64,000 nt of DNA, from assembly GCA_002197995.1 (NCBI GenBank), contig NGZR01000003.1, positions 6,262,001 through 6,326,000 of the forward strand, given 5' to 3'. This document shows positions 1 to 10,245 of the stretch, in pieces. The notes beneath the pieces are model-generated. The model did no database searches. It was not told the origin of the DNA and saw nothing but the letters and a program-made list of their open reading frames with translations. This DNA comes from Gaeumannomyces sp. JS-464 (lineage: Eukaryota; Ascomycota; Sordariomycetes; Magnaporthales; Magnaporthaceae). Both the position numbers and the translations under genes were made by a program. The stretch's first letter is position 1, and every line of letters begins with the position of its first letter.

Positions 1-636
1 GGGTGGGGGTGAGTGCCCGTCTCGGGCGAGGCGAAGAAGTTCTGGATCAGGGCGCTGAACGAGTTAAGCTCGTGCGACGTGGTGTACCAGCCCAGCAGCG
101 ACTCGCGCGGGCTGGCCTTGAGGGTCAGGGCCAGCATGTTCTTCTGGTACTCGACATCGACCTCGACCTGGTCCTCGTTCTCGGTGTGCGGGATCGCAAA
201 GGTGCTGCGGACCTCGACGTCGGTGCCGTCCTCGCTGCGCACGCCGACCAGCGCGCCGATCACGCGCGTCGCCTGCGTGTCGCGGTTGTCTCGGCGGACG
301 GCATGGTCCAATATTGACAGGATGGCCTGTAGGTGAGAGAGATTGTGATTTAGTTTGGTAGGGCGGCATATGGAGAAGCTGTTCTCGCCACTGGGGTTGG
401 TGCCGATGAGGAGAGGGCAGCGAGGAGAAAAAGGTGGGGCGAAGGGGAGATGACCACGGCATCAGAGACACGAGGGCGGGCGCAATGGACCCGGGGATGA
501 CGGCGGCGACGGCGACGGCGACGACGTACCTGCGGCTGGATTGTGACTGTTAGGGGGCGACATTGGCGTTGAAGCCCACGGCCGAGGGCGCGAGGGGCTT
601 GGAGAGGTGGAGGAAGTCGTCGTGGTCTACGGCCAT
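1..636 (-). CDS. Translation initiation factor eIF3 subunit F, N-terminal part (3' end outside window)
   Basis: This is the MPN-domain subunit F of eIF3, the cytosolic complex that binds the 40S ribosome during translation initiation. Exon 1 (636..530) encodes 36 residues from MAVDHDDF to TVTIQPQ. An intron follows (529..327; donor GTACGT, acceptor CTACAG). Exon 2 (326 to the window edge) reads [37 protein letters not shown], then [19 protein letters not shown], the usual order of the eIF3f MPN core. The MPN fold here is of the non-catalytic type as far as visible. One C appears to be missing from the C run at about 549-553: without it exon 1 hits a stop just before the conserved TVTIQPQ. The gene lies head to head with Utp25. 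The C-terminal half is not in the window. Family assignment is secure; the exon 1 break is inferred to be a sequence error. Confidence 0.9.
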
Positions 637-1137
637 CTTGTCTGTATTTTGGCAAAAGTAGCCACGAGAAAAGAAGGAAAGACGGGCAGAGTTGGCAAGG
701 ACAGACTTGAATCTGTGCGCCCGGGGGGTAGGTGGCCTCTGGCGGGGGGTCGCGGAATCGGGCGTGCTGGTTCGGCGGGATCGGGAGGGGTCGACAATAT
801 TATGGCCATTCGCTGCGCCCGCATCGCAAGGTGTGCGAATTTGCAAACGAAATATTTTGGTGTTGTCCGTGGGGCGTGGGGACCCAGCCCGCTTGTGTGC
901 GCTAAGATAAGCAGAGGCTGCCGATAAGAGGTGACGTTGTCGGCTGCGCACCTCCCAGGTGAACCCACTAAATCCACAAGGGGCAGGTCGCGGTCTCCAC
1001 CTGGAATTTTTTCAGCTTGGATTTCCTCACGTGTGTAAGCCGTTCAAAACCGCAAATTCAATACAGATCTCCTCAGGTCCCCGGAATAAAGTCGAGATTT
1101 TTTATTGAGTTTGATAGGGCCTTTTCCACTGTCTGAT
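637..1137. other. Divergent intergenic region between eIF3f and Utp25
   Basis: About 500 bases hold both 5' leaders and a shared promoter. The only motif I can name is a CACGTG E-box. No TATA box or further gene was seen. Confidence 0.6.
1028..1033. promoter_or_regulatory. CACGTG E-box in the eIF3f/Utp25 bidirectional promoter
   Basis: A perfect palindromic CACGTG, the core bound by bHLH factors of the Cbf1/USF type, sits about 105 bases before the Utp25 start codon. A six-base match can arise by chance, so function is only suggested by position. Confidence 0.3.
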
Positions 1138-3420
1138 ATGGGCCCCGGAGGTCGCTTTGCTCCCCGAGGAGGTTCCAGGGGGCGTGGCAGCAGTCGCGGC
1201 AGAGTGGTGGGACGCGGTGGAAGAGGCGGCCCCAAAATTTCATCGGGAAGCGCAGGTTTGACAGTTCACGGGTCGAAGAAAAAAAAGAGTATGGTATCAC
1301 TCGCCCCAACAACCCAATTTCTTCCTGGTATACGGTCTAACATTGTCACAGAGAATCAGACGACGAGTCGTCACAAGACGAGCCTCCGTCTGACGACGAA
1401 GAGTCAGGGGTAGGCTCTGATTCTGAGGGTGAGGAGGAGGAGGAGGACAAGACTGCGGCTCGCCCATATGTGACCCTCCTGCGCAGCTTGACCGAGGCGT
1501 CAGGCCCCAAGGCCAAGAGGAGGAAGCTGGACCACAGCGAAAAGCCGGAGGAGCCCTCAATCGAGGACGAGGCCAAGGATGTGGATCTCGTCGAGGAGGC
1601 CGAGGAAGCTGAGGAGGATGATGACGAAGTCTCTGACTCCGACGACGAAGCCACCCTGATGGATCTGACCCTTTCGCCTCGCACTTCGCCGCGCCCGATG
1701 AAGCCTCTGTGACCACTAGGCTAGCAGCGATGGCGAAGAATGAATGGGCCACCAAAAAGATCGTGTCCAAGTCATCCAGAACCATCATAATGGCACCCAA
1801 GACCAGCCCTGATGTTCAAGTTACCGCCCCAGCGTCAGTCCGAGACCCCTCGGCCCTGAGCCTCAAACCCAAGCTGAAGGAAGCAATCACTACCCAGCGG
1901 CCAGAATTCGACGCCTCGGAGCAGGCGCTGGCCGCCCCTCTCTTCCAGTACCTCGACACTCTCTACTGCCAGCGAACGGTAGCCAATGGCGACAACCTAA
2001 GACGTTTGGTCTGCCTTCACGCACTAAATCATGTCTTTAAGTACGTGGAAGCGTGCCTGTTCTCATCTCCTTCAGCAACCCTATGCTAACATGGTTCCCT
2101 TTGTAGGACCCGCGACCGGGTCATCAAGAACAGCGCCAAGCTTGCGCGAGAGGGTGCAGACCCTGATCTCGAGCTGCGGGACCAAGGGTTCACGCGGCCA
2201 AAGGTGCTCATGCTCCTGCCGACACGGCAGTCGTGCGCGAGATGGTCGACATGATCTGCTCGCTCGCCGATGTCGACCAGCAGGAGAACCGGAAGCGGTT
2301 CGACGACTCGTATATGGAAAAGGAGAGCTTCAAGGACGACAAGCCTGTCGATTTCAAGGACCTCTTCGATGGTAACAGCGACGACATGTTCCGGTTGGGC
2401 GTCAAGTTCACGCGCAAGACGATCAAGTACTTTTCCCAGTTCTACAGCTCGGACATCCTGATGGCCAGCCCCTGGCCTCCGCATGGCCATGGGCTCGGTC
2501 GAGGAGAAGAACCTTGACTACGACTTCCTCAGCTCCATCGGAGATAGTCATCGTCGATCAGGCGGACGCGATTCTGATGCAGAACTGGGAGCACGTCGAG
2601 TACATCTTTGAGCACATGAACCTGCAGCCCAAGGACGCACACGGCTGCGACTTCAGCCGCGTGCGCAGCTGGTATCTGGACGGCCAGGCCGAGCATTTCC
2701 GTCAGAACGTAGTGCTCTCGGCCTTCAACACGCCCGAGCTGTCGGAGCTCCTCGCAGCCACTGCCAGAACTGGGGCCGGCCGCGGCGCTGCAGCCCGGGT
2801 ACCAGGGCCTGATCCAGCAACTGGGCGGTGTTGTGTCGCGCGCCCGGCAGACCTTCTCGCGCTTCGACGCGCCCTCGATCGCGGCCGAGCCCGACGCGCG
2901 CTTCGAGTACTTCACCAAGGCGGTCGTGCCCGCGCTCGCCCGGCGCGCCGCGTCCCGGGACGCTTCGGCGGGCGGCACTCTAATCTTCGTGCCCTCGTAC
3001 ATGGACTTTGTGCGCGTGCGCAACTACTTCGCCGCCGACCCGGCCGCCGCGTCGCTGTCGTTCGGCGCCGTCTCGGACCACTCCGAGGTGGCCGAGACGT
3101 CGCGCGCGCGCTCGCACTTTTTGACGGGCCGCCACCGCGTCCTGCTCTACACGGAGCGCGCCCACCACTTCTGGCGCCACCGCATCCGGGGCGTGCGCCG
3201 CGTCGTCATGTACGGCCTGCCCGACAACCCCGTCTTCTACCGCGAGGTCGCGGGCGGCTACCTCGGCCGCAGCGAGCAGGACGGCACCATCGAGCCGGGG
3301 CAGGGCACCGTCCGGGTCTTGTTCTCGCGCTACGACGTGATGAAGCTGGAGCGCGTTGTTGGGACGCAAAGGGTGGCCAAGATGCTCACCGAGAAGGGGG
3401 ATACGTTTGACTTTGTCTGA
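1138..3420 (+). CDS. U3 snoRNP-associated protein Utp25 (SSU processome), frame broken by several indels
   Basis: Utp25 is a nucleolar DEAD-box-like protein of the small-subunit processome, needed for 18S rRNA maturation. Exons are 1138..1288, 1354..2040 and 2107..3420; both introns have GT-AG ends and a CTAAC-like branch. The order is an Arg/Gly-rich N terminus, a long acidic stretch, DPFASHF, then the helicase-like core: [20 protein letters not shown] and the VDQAD box in place of DEAD, followed by [27 protein letters not shown] and [13 protein letters not shown] near the end. Reading this protein needs single-base corrections near 1665, 2230, 2471-2477 (two), 2541 (an extra G) and 2750-2800 (two). 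With them the length is about 718 residues, close to the yeast protein (about 720), which argues for sequence error rather than decay. Utp25 is essential in yeast. Confidence 0.88.
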
Positions 3421-3740
3421 GCGGTTTGTGTCCTGGTAATAGACGGGGTGTGCGCCGTCTATTCAAGTGTATATAGGAAAATGGGAAGATAATGGTGATA
3501 GAATGATGGTAAATATCCGGCCTATCCATCATTATCATGGCTCATATAATGTTTGGTTGTCATGTTTTTATACAATGGCCCGGGCTTATCGTGATATACA
3601 TGTTCCTTGCTGCTTTGAACAGGACCGACAGACGGCCCGGGTATCAAGAAGCGGCCCGTTGACGCTCGTTCATTCCCCTTAGCCTTGACGACCGAAAACC
3701 CCTCCCAGAAAACTTATTTCTTTTGTTTCATCTCTCCAGT
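3421..3740. other. Tail-to-tail intergenic region, Utp25 / bL17m
   Basis: AT-rich 3' flanks of two convergent genes. No coding signal seen. Confidence 0.5.
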
Positions 3741-4506
3741 TCACGCAACGGATGCCCTCCTCCTCCTGTTCTCGCGGGGGTTGAAGACGGTCCTGACATC
3801 CCCCATCAGCGGGCGCTCCTTGCGGGGCGCGTCCATGTCGACGTCGACGAGGCGCACGTCGCGGGAGCTGTCGGTGAGGTCGAGCGTGGCCGTCAGCTCG
3901 ACCATCCTGTCGAACTCCTCGCGGCCGCCTTTACGGTAGCGGGTGACCTTTGCGACGTTGCGCCTCGTCAGCTCCGTGTGGTCGCGGCCCAGCTGGCGGT
4001 CGCGGGCGACGGCGGCGGCCGTCATGGCGAAGCGCATGTCCATGGGCCCGTCGACCAGCTCCAGGATGGCCGAGGGCGCCTGGTCGAAGGCCTTCTTGGG
4101 CTCGGTCCGCAGCACGCGCGTGTAGCCGCCCGGCCGGTCGGCGTAGCGCTCGCGCAGCTCGCCAAAGACCTTGTCGATCAGCTGGTGTGGTGTCTGTTTG
4201 TCGTCGAGGCGGCGGCAGTGCCCTGGTCAGCAAGCAGTTACTACGAGGAGGGAGGGGAAGACAGTAGGATGGGGAAGGGGGGTTACTGACGTATAGGATA
4301 CCCATTGCTAACCTCTTGCTCGTCTCGTTGTTCTTCTTCGCCAGCGTGATGAGCTTCTCGGCCAGGCGCTGGGCCTCCTTGGCCTTGGGGTACGTGGTCA
4401 TTATTGTCTCGTTCTTGACCAGCGACGTGACCAGATTTCGCAGCAGGGCCTGCCGGTGCGCCGACGTCCGGCTCAGCGTCCGGTATCTCATGAGCCCTCC
4501 CGCCAT
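3741..4506 (-). CDS. Mitochondrial large-subunit ribosomal protein bL17m (Mrpl8 type)
   Basis: This is a structural protein of the mitochondrial 54S ribosomal subunit, of the bacterial L17 family. Exon 1 (4506..4291) gives 72 residues and exon 2 (4193..3741) about 150, 222 in total; the intron 4290..4194 starts GTCAGT and ends CAG. The N terminus RTLSRTSAHRQALLRNLVTSL and the later AKEAQRLAEKLITLAKK are the L17 core, completed after the intron by TPHQLIDKVFGELRERYADR and GGYTRVLRTEP. The remaining C-terminal extension (after about residue 105) is the kind seen in fungal mitochondrial L17. The frame is intact. It is transcribed away from Mic12, another mitochondrial gene. Confidence 0.93.
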
Positions 4507-5331
4507 CGTGTCTGCTGTGCCGCGCCGGCCGTTCGGTGGGGAGCCGGTTCGGGGCCGGAAGGGTGTCCGAAATGGAGGGCCGCTGTCAATTGTCCTGGCG
4601 TCTCGCTGGATTGTCGCCCGTCAAATATTCATCGGGGGCGGGCGGCGACGTTGTTGGCTGTCGATTTTGATGGCAGCTCCCCGGAAACTTCCACCTGAGG
4701 TTCAGACCCGCGAAATTTTTGTCTTGGCGCAGCGCCCGCCGGCGACCTCGCCAGAGTGGGGACAAAATAACAACCGCTACAATGTACCCTCGAACTCATC
4801 ACTCACAAACAGAACGCCCACGTAGAAAATCCACCAAAATAAACCTGGAGCCTTTCTGCCCGTATCCTATTTCGTCGCTGCTAGCTTATTTATTCTGCTC
4901 CTTCTACAGCGGCTAAACTATACCTGATTCACACAGCCCTCCCTGTACCTTGGGTCTCATTATATTTTGTCACCCACTTTATCCTGACCCTGCGGCTCTG
5001 CCCTGTCGCCACCCACCTTGAACTCCCGCATTTCGTCACCACGTCACTACATTCCCGCGTCGGGCACTAGCACATGCTTGCTTGAGCTTCAGCCGAGCCA
5101 AAGCTTCCCATATTCTTAGGCACCACGAAGCCTCGGCCAGGGTCGACGAATTTGACTTCCATCGATGAAAAACCGCGAGAACGGCCGGGCAATCGCTTCG
5201 ATGCAATAATACGAAGGGTCGCCACCCTGAACCCGATTCAATTGATCACGTCACTGCCAAAGGCCATTTCCTAAACCACCAAAAAAGCGCATCGCCAACA
5301 CCACTGGCGCCTAGCGTCCTCTCTCCAGAAG
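4507..5331. other. Divergent intergenic region between bL17m and Mic12
   Basis: 825 bases with the leaders of two divergent mitochondrial-protein genes. It contains two ACGTCA hexamers on the Mic12 side. No other gene was seen. Confidence 0.5.
5041..5253. promoter_or_regulatory. Pair of ACGTCA (CRE half-site) elements
   Basis: ACGTCACT occurs at 5041 and again at 5248, in the same orientation, 290 and 80 bases before the Mic12 start codon. ACGTCA/TGACGT is the half-site of bZIP factors of the ATF/CREB type. Function is inferred from repetition and position only. Confidence 0.25.
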
Positions 5332-6112
5332 ATGGGTTTCGCAACGGGCTTCGTAAGCGACATACTCTTCCCATCCTCTATCCGGACTAACCCTCCAACC
5401 ACTCGCTGACAAACCCCCTCCCTCCTCGGCAGACCGGCGGGGTGACCGTAACCCTCTCGATAGCCTGCCTCGGCGTCCTGGCGCACCAGCGCAACCGGCT
5501 GGCCCAGGCCGAGGCCCTCCGCTCGCAGGCCTACCTCCTCGACACCCTCTCGACCCCGCAGGGTCCCCGGGCGCGCGCGTCCTGCCCCTCCGCCGCCCTC
5601 CCGCGCCGAGCGCGCGGCCGCGGCGCGCGCCACGCTGGCGGAGCGCGCAAAGGACCGCTGGAACTCGGAGGTCTCCAACGCCGCGCGCTGGGCCCAGGGC
5701 GCCACGGGGCCCGCGGCCGTGGCCGAGCGGGTCGAGGACGCGGTCGGCAGGGCCTGGGGCCGCGCGCTCGGCGGGGGCGTCGACCGGGCCGAGGTGGTGC
5801 TGCCGGACGCGAGCGAGGGCGCCAGGAGGGCGGCCGAGGCCAGCGCCGACGCGGCCAGGGTGACGGTGGCGTCGCTGGTCGGCAAGGCCAGGACGGCCGT
5901 CGGGGTCGCGCAGGAGAAGATCGGGGCCGCGGTGGCGGCGGGGTCGGGCTCGGGCTCTGCCGTCGCCGCCGGGTGTGTCGCCCGTGGAGAGGGCGCTCCA
6001 GCAGCGGTACGAGAGTAGGGAAGATGTCTTCAGCAAGAGCGCGGCCGAGATTATAAACGAGAGGTATAGGCCAATCGATGAGAGGGACAACACGACGCTG
6101 CGTGGGCTATAG
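5332..6112 (+). CDS. MICOS complex subunit Mic12 (Aim5 family)
   Basis: Mic12 is a small inner-membrane subunit of the mitochondrial contact site and cristae organising system. Exon 1 (5332..5352) encodes only MGFATGF; the intron 5353..5432 (GTAAGC...GGCAG) is followed by TGGVTVTLSIACLGVLAHQRN, the single N-terminal membrane segment that marks the family. Then come a proline stretch, SRAERAAAARATLAERAKDRWN, the conserved W-N-E-V segment (RWNSEVSNAARW), and a C-terminal AAEIINERYRPIDERDNTTLRGL. Two frame changes are needed, near 5560-5575 (in a GC-dinucleotide run) and near 5950-5970, giving about 233 residues. The very short first exon is easily missed by gene finders. Confidence 0.82.
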
Positions 6113-6883
6113 GACGGGATACCATTCCGTGTATCACAACTATTCTTATTTGTATTGATGTTGGCGACTCCAAAACCCTTTTGATTCGCGAACGGTTTCT
6201 TGCACCGGAGACCTGGTCAAAAGCCGGCGACCCGAAAACGTATTGAGAAACAAGAAGCCGAGATAGATGTCCCTTTGTGTTTGCCACTTTTAGAGATAGA
6301 TCTGCCTTGGCAAGGAGTTACTCAGCATACCACCTATCTCCCCCTACCCAAGTCCCTACATCCGTGTGTGGGTTGGATCTTTTTCAGGGAATCTTTTGTC
6401 CTTTTGCCACATCCGTGAAACCGGAGTCCTGATGACTGACTTGACTTGGGTCGACTGACTGGTCAAGCGGGAACACACGTTCCACCTCAGACCTCTCACC
6501 CTTGCCTCAGCTCGTCACCAACGCCTCTTCTGCTGTTTCCATTCATGCAGGCTGCAACGATTTTGATTTCCGAAGTTGGTCACCTAGGAGCCAAAATGTC
6601 GTTCTTTCCCGTCTGTGCCATGTGGCGGCCCCAGTAGAAAGGTTATTGGCCGTTGCCGTTGATTCACCTGCGTCTTTTGTTACCTCACATCTCAAGGAAG
6701 CCCACAAAACCCGCAACGTTTCTCAACGCCCGACCGAGCTCTCAACCCCAGACTCCGTCGTCAACGCCATGCATCCTGCGGTTCCTCCGGCACGCCAAAT
6801 TCCACGGCTCGGCTAGACTTCCTCTCTTCTCCCCAAAGGGGATCCATTCCACGCATCCCGGGTCCCCTTGCCAGTCCTCGGCC
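6113..6883. other. Intergenic region and leader of the next gene
   Basis: Pyrimidine-rich towards its right end, as expected for a fungal promoter. The frame of the next gene is open from about 6653, so a longer, basic N terminus is possible but not supported by an ATG in good context. Confidence 0.4.
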
Positions 6884-7623
6884 ATGGCCCCCGAGAAGTG
6901 GGAGAGGGCCAAGGAGAGATTCATGGACTGGTTCGACTACAATTACGACAGGGCCATAAAGCGGTCCCCGAACGCCAGGTCGCTGTACGAGGAAAGGATC
7001 AAGACCAGGGAGCGGTACTGGCGGGAGCAGCAGGCGCTAAAGGTCCGCCGCCAGCTCGAAGACATGCAAAAAAGGGAGCTGGAGATTCAGAACTACCTCG
7101 ATGGTGAGCAACCCCTCTCCCAGGCGATTGTTTCATCTCTCTCTGTTCATTTTTCACTAACGTCGCGCATGACGTCGTCACATTCCATCCCGACAGAGAA
7201 GCTACCTCTTGTCCCCTCACCAACGGAGCAAACGCCTCCGGCGCGGGACGGCAAGGTAGGCCCGGTGCGTGTGTACGTCCCGACCGGAGCCCCGGGACTG
7301 CTGGCTGCCGGCCGCGGAGGGGCGGCGTCTCAGGGCGGGCCTCGGGTACCCGTCCTGATCACAACACCAGGATACCCGCGCCCCGGGGTTACTTCACTCG
7401 ACCCCCTCCTGGGCGGCGCCGTCGGTACGCGTCCAGGCTGGGGACGTTGTCTGAGCTGGAGGAGGAAGGGGACCACATCGGCGGAGCTGGAAGTATCGAG
7501 GAGAACTTGGAAGGCTCCGACGCAGAGTCCAGACTGGAAACCGAAGTAGCTGGAGTGCGAGCTGAAGGTTATGGTAAAACTACGGGCCGCATCGTGCAAT
7601 CTCGGGAATGCCAAAAGGCGTGA
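6884..7623 (+). CDS. Unrecognised charged protein, two exons
   Basis: I do not recognise the family. Exon 1 (6884..7103) starts MAPEKWERAKERFMDWFDY and is strongly charged and helical through RERYWREQQALKVRRQLEDMQKRELEIQNYL, a likely coiled coil. The intron 7104..7196 has a GTGAGC donor, a CACTAAC branch site and a GACAG acceptor. Exon 2 opens EKLPLVPSPTEQTPP. In the starting frame it ends at 7549, but from about 7425 the frame one base away gives an acidic, protein-like stretch (SRLGTLSELEEEGDH, ENLEGSDAESRLETEV) that ends at 7623. A single missing base between about 7300 and 7430 would join them, in line with other genes here. The N-terminal half is well supported; the C-terminal end is uncertain. 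Confidence 0.6.
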
Positions 7624-7899
7624 CTCCAACGGCCAAAAATCCAAAATTCGCAGACACACACACACTTGGACGATACGAAATCAGAATCCGAAGAAATCGC
7701 GAGACGGTTCGATAAAAGTTAAATGATATCACACACGTGATCTAACAAGTAAAAACAGTAAAAACCAGACTGCGCGCTTCGCTGATACTGAAAAACAGGC
7801 GTGTATATCCATACCAACCACTGGGTATCTTTCCCTTCCGTCACATTGCTGATCGCAACAACCGCCTCGTCCACTATGCCTCCTCTCTTGAGCGCACCC
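7624..7899. other. Convergent 3' flanks
   Basis: AT-rich 3' flanks between the hypothetical gene and the small basic gene, with a short (CA) run at about 7652. No coding signal. Confidence 0.4.
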
Positions 7900-8176
7900 T
7901 AGTAGTGGCGGCGGCTTCCGCGGCCGTCGGTGCCATGCATCCTCCCGGTGCCCGCTGCCTTCCGGCCGGGGCGGGCCGTGAGGGAGCCCTTAAGCTTGAG
8001 CAAGGCGCCGCTAATCTTATCGCCCATGGTGGTCTTGCGCTTGTGGTGGTGGACGGGCTGGCGGCGGCCAAAGAGGCCGCGGCGGCGCGTGGTGGTGGTG
8101 GTGGTAGTGTTGTGGTGTGGTGATGATGGGCTGGGGCCGTGATGTGGTGAGCGCGGCGGCGAGCGAAGAGAGGCAT
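7900..8176 (-). CDS. Small basic His/Arg/Gly-rich fungal protein
   Basis: About 91 residues, single exon. It starts MPLFARRRAHH, runs through a His/Thr tract, then RRRGLFGRRQPVHHHKRKTT, and ends in the conserved part: MGDKISGALLKLKGSLT, ARPGRKAAGTGRMHGTDGRG and SRRHY. I recall small proteins with this C terminus (KLKGSLT...PG.KAAGTRRMHGTDGRGS) from many moulds, but not a function. The two halves are in different frames; the join falls in a CCA/CAC repeat at about 8095-8110, where repeat-length error is likely. The composition suggests nucleic-acid binding, but that is a guess. A TATA box lies about 170 bases upstream. Confidence 0.72.
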
Positions 8177-8347
8177 TGTGGTTGGTTGTTTTGGTTGAGG
8201 ATGTAGATGGTGTGGGGGGTTTTGTGTGAGTGTAGGTATGTTGGAGACTGCTTGTTTGTTTGCTGGATTGTTTGTTCGAGTGCTTGTCTATTTCAGTGTA
8301 ATAGGTAGTCTTGGGTTGATGGACAGAATGGCGGATATCTCGACGGG

Positions 8348-8353
8348 TTTATA
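8348..8353 (-). promoter_or_regulatory. TATA box of the small basic protein gene
   Basis: TATAAA on the minus strand, 172 bases upstream of the start codon. Position and match are good for a strongly expressed fungal gene. Confidence 0.45.
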
Positions 8354-9410
8354 TCTTGATGGGCTGCCTACTAGTCTACTTTTGATCCATACCTCTGACG
8401 AGCCCAACAAGACTCACCTCAGCCCGACTCCGACCTGGTGATGATAATAATGACATCAATTAAGATGGGCTGGGAGATGTGGCTGGAGGAGAGTCGGCAA
8501 GATCGAACCAATCTCAGCCTCCAGCCGCCCTCCTTGGTCCGGACTTTCTGCTTCAAAGAAGGCTGCCAATCTACATCAGCGTCTGTGCTGAAGGGGAGAG
8601 GGTCTAGATGACGGGATTGGTGGCACAGGCTGGTCTGCTGGGACATCGGATGTGGCATTTGATAGCTCGATGCTTTTTCCATCCCCCATCTCACTCCGTC
8701 ATAACGGCGATCCGGGGTTGGTTGCAGGGAAAACAGAGGAGCAGGCTGGGAGGGTGACATCATGGACGCAAGGGCGATCCCGTCTGGACGACACAGACCC
8801 CTGTCCCCGAGCCTGGACCCTGATTTTCCCAACCGAGCAGGCGACCCGCAAACCGCCAATCGTCGTCCAATCACGGACCAGTACGGCCCTTGCACTCAAG
8901 AGCCAAGTGACGTCAGCTCCACCCTCTGTGGACTGTGGACGAACTGCTTCGGTGGGCCTTCAACCTCGTCCGAAGACATGCAGCCAGCAACACATTGAAT
9001 ATTTCGCCTGGCTGCGTATCAGGAACAAGCAGGAGGCCGCTTGGCCTCTAGCTAGGTAGCAAAACAGTTGAGAGCACGGTTTCCGCCAGTCAGGTCACCG
9101 GAAGAGCATCCTGAGGGTGTTGAGAAAATAGCACCTCGACGAGCCATCGAGATTTGAACATCACTCTGTCACCAGCGCACGTCACCGTCGTCATCCCCAA
9201 GCATGCCTTCGGGGGGTGTGATCAGGGCGGCCCTTCCGTCTGTCTGTGATCTCGCGTACCCCAAATGGAAATCTGCAGAAAACTTAGAGAGAAAGAGATA
9301 AGGAAAAGATAGGGGAAAACATGGCAAAAAGGTGGATAGGAAAGGAGACGGTTGAGGGACAGTGGGGGTCAAACCAGCGTGTTCGAGGCTGCAAACTTTT
9401 ATCTAAACTA

Positions 9411-9432
9411 TAGGTAGGTACCTAGGTACCTA
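9411..9432. repeat. Palindromic AGGTAGGTACCTAGG-type element
   Basis: An overlapping run of TAGG/TACC tetranucleotides forming a near-perfect palindrome. Related elements lie near 20857, 42260, 42834, 44716 and 58131, always between genes. Confidence 0.6.
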
Positions 9433-10245
9433 TCTCGACTGTTTTTTTTTTTTTTAGACTCAAGCAGGTAACGCGCCTTCTCATCCTAGCCCGTAACTTT
9501 ACGACACATCCTTCCGCGAGATTGTCGGGCATGCGAGAAACGTATCGACTGCCGCAGTCGTCCCACATTGACTCACTCTGATGAATACACCAGTGGGCCT
9601 GCAATTCCGTAGAGGTTTGATTGAAGATTTATAGTCGAGTGTTACGGGCGTAAGTTCAATTAACCTACTGGCACAGGATCTTTTGTATGGAACTTGGCCG
9701 GCTCGGCCATTGCTAGAGTCCCGGATTCGCCGCTGCGAGGTGGAGCCCGGATGGAAATTCCATCTGGCCTCGCTCGAGGAAGGAACAAACAGCCTATAGA
9801 TGGAGTCATCTCAACTGTCTGCCTAGTTCGATTGGGCACGCGCGTCCTTAACGGCCGCCCAGGGCTCCACTTCTGCCTGCGGTGTTTCGATCAAAGCCAC
9901 GAGGCAACACAGACGGCAGGCGGGCTCACCCGGGTGACGCGAAAAAAAATTCACGTTGTTTCGGCCGTCGAGAAAACCTCAAGCCTGGCTGGCCAACCCT
10001 CCCTCCACCGCCGCACCTACTCTTGTCCAAGCACCCCCGCTCGCCGCCATTCCCACTCGGCCCGCCTTGGTCCCTCCAGTCGCCTGGACTTGTGCTCTCC
10101 TCCGGCAGGCGGCTGTCCTCTTCGGCATGAGGCCGCGCCACCCCATGTTGTTTCTTAGGAAGCCTTCAGCTGTAGCACATAGCCTCTAATCCGACTGCCA
10201 AGCTTCTTCCTTCCTGCTGTGGCCCCGCCTCGGGCGCCTCTTGAT

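Larger units (their letters stand above)
8177..10245. other. Intergenic region, no gene recognised
   Basis: About 2 kb holding the promoter of the small basic gene (left) and the leader of the 10.2-kb gene (right). It contains a palindromic TAGGTACCTA-type element at 9411-9432 and a T run at 9441. Open frames here are short and have no recognisable content. Confidence 0.4.

Noticed and set aside
1138..3420. Utp25 as a pseudogene
   Set aside because: The breaks are of the same type as in many other genes here, the repaired length matches the family, and the protein is essential in yeast.
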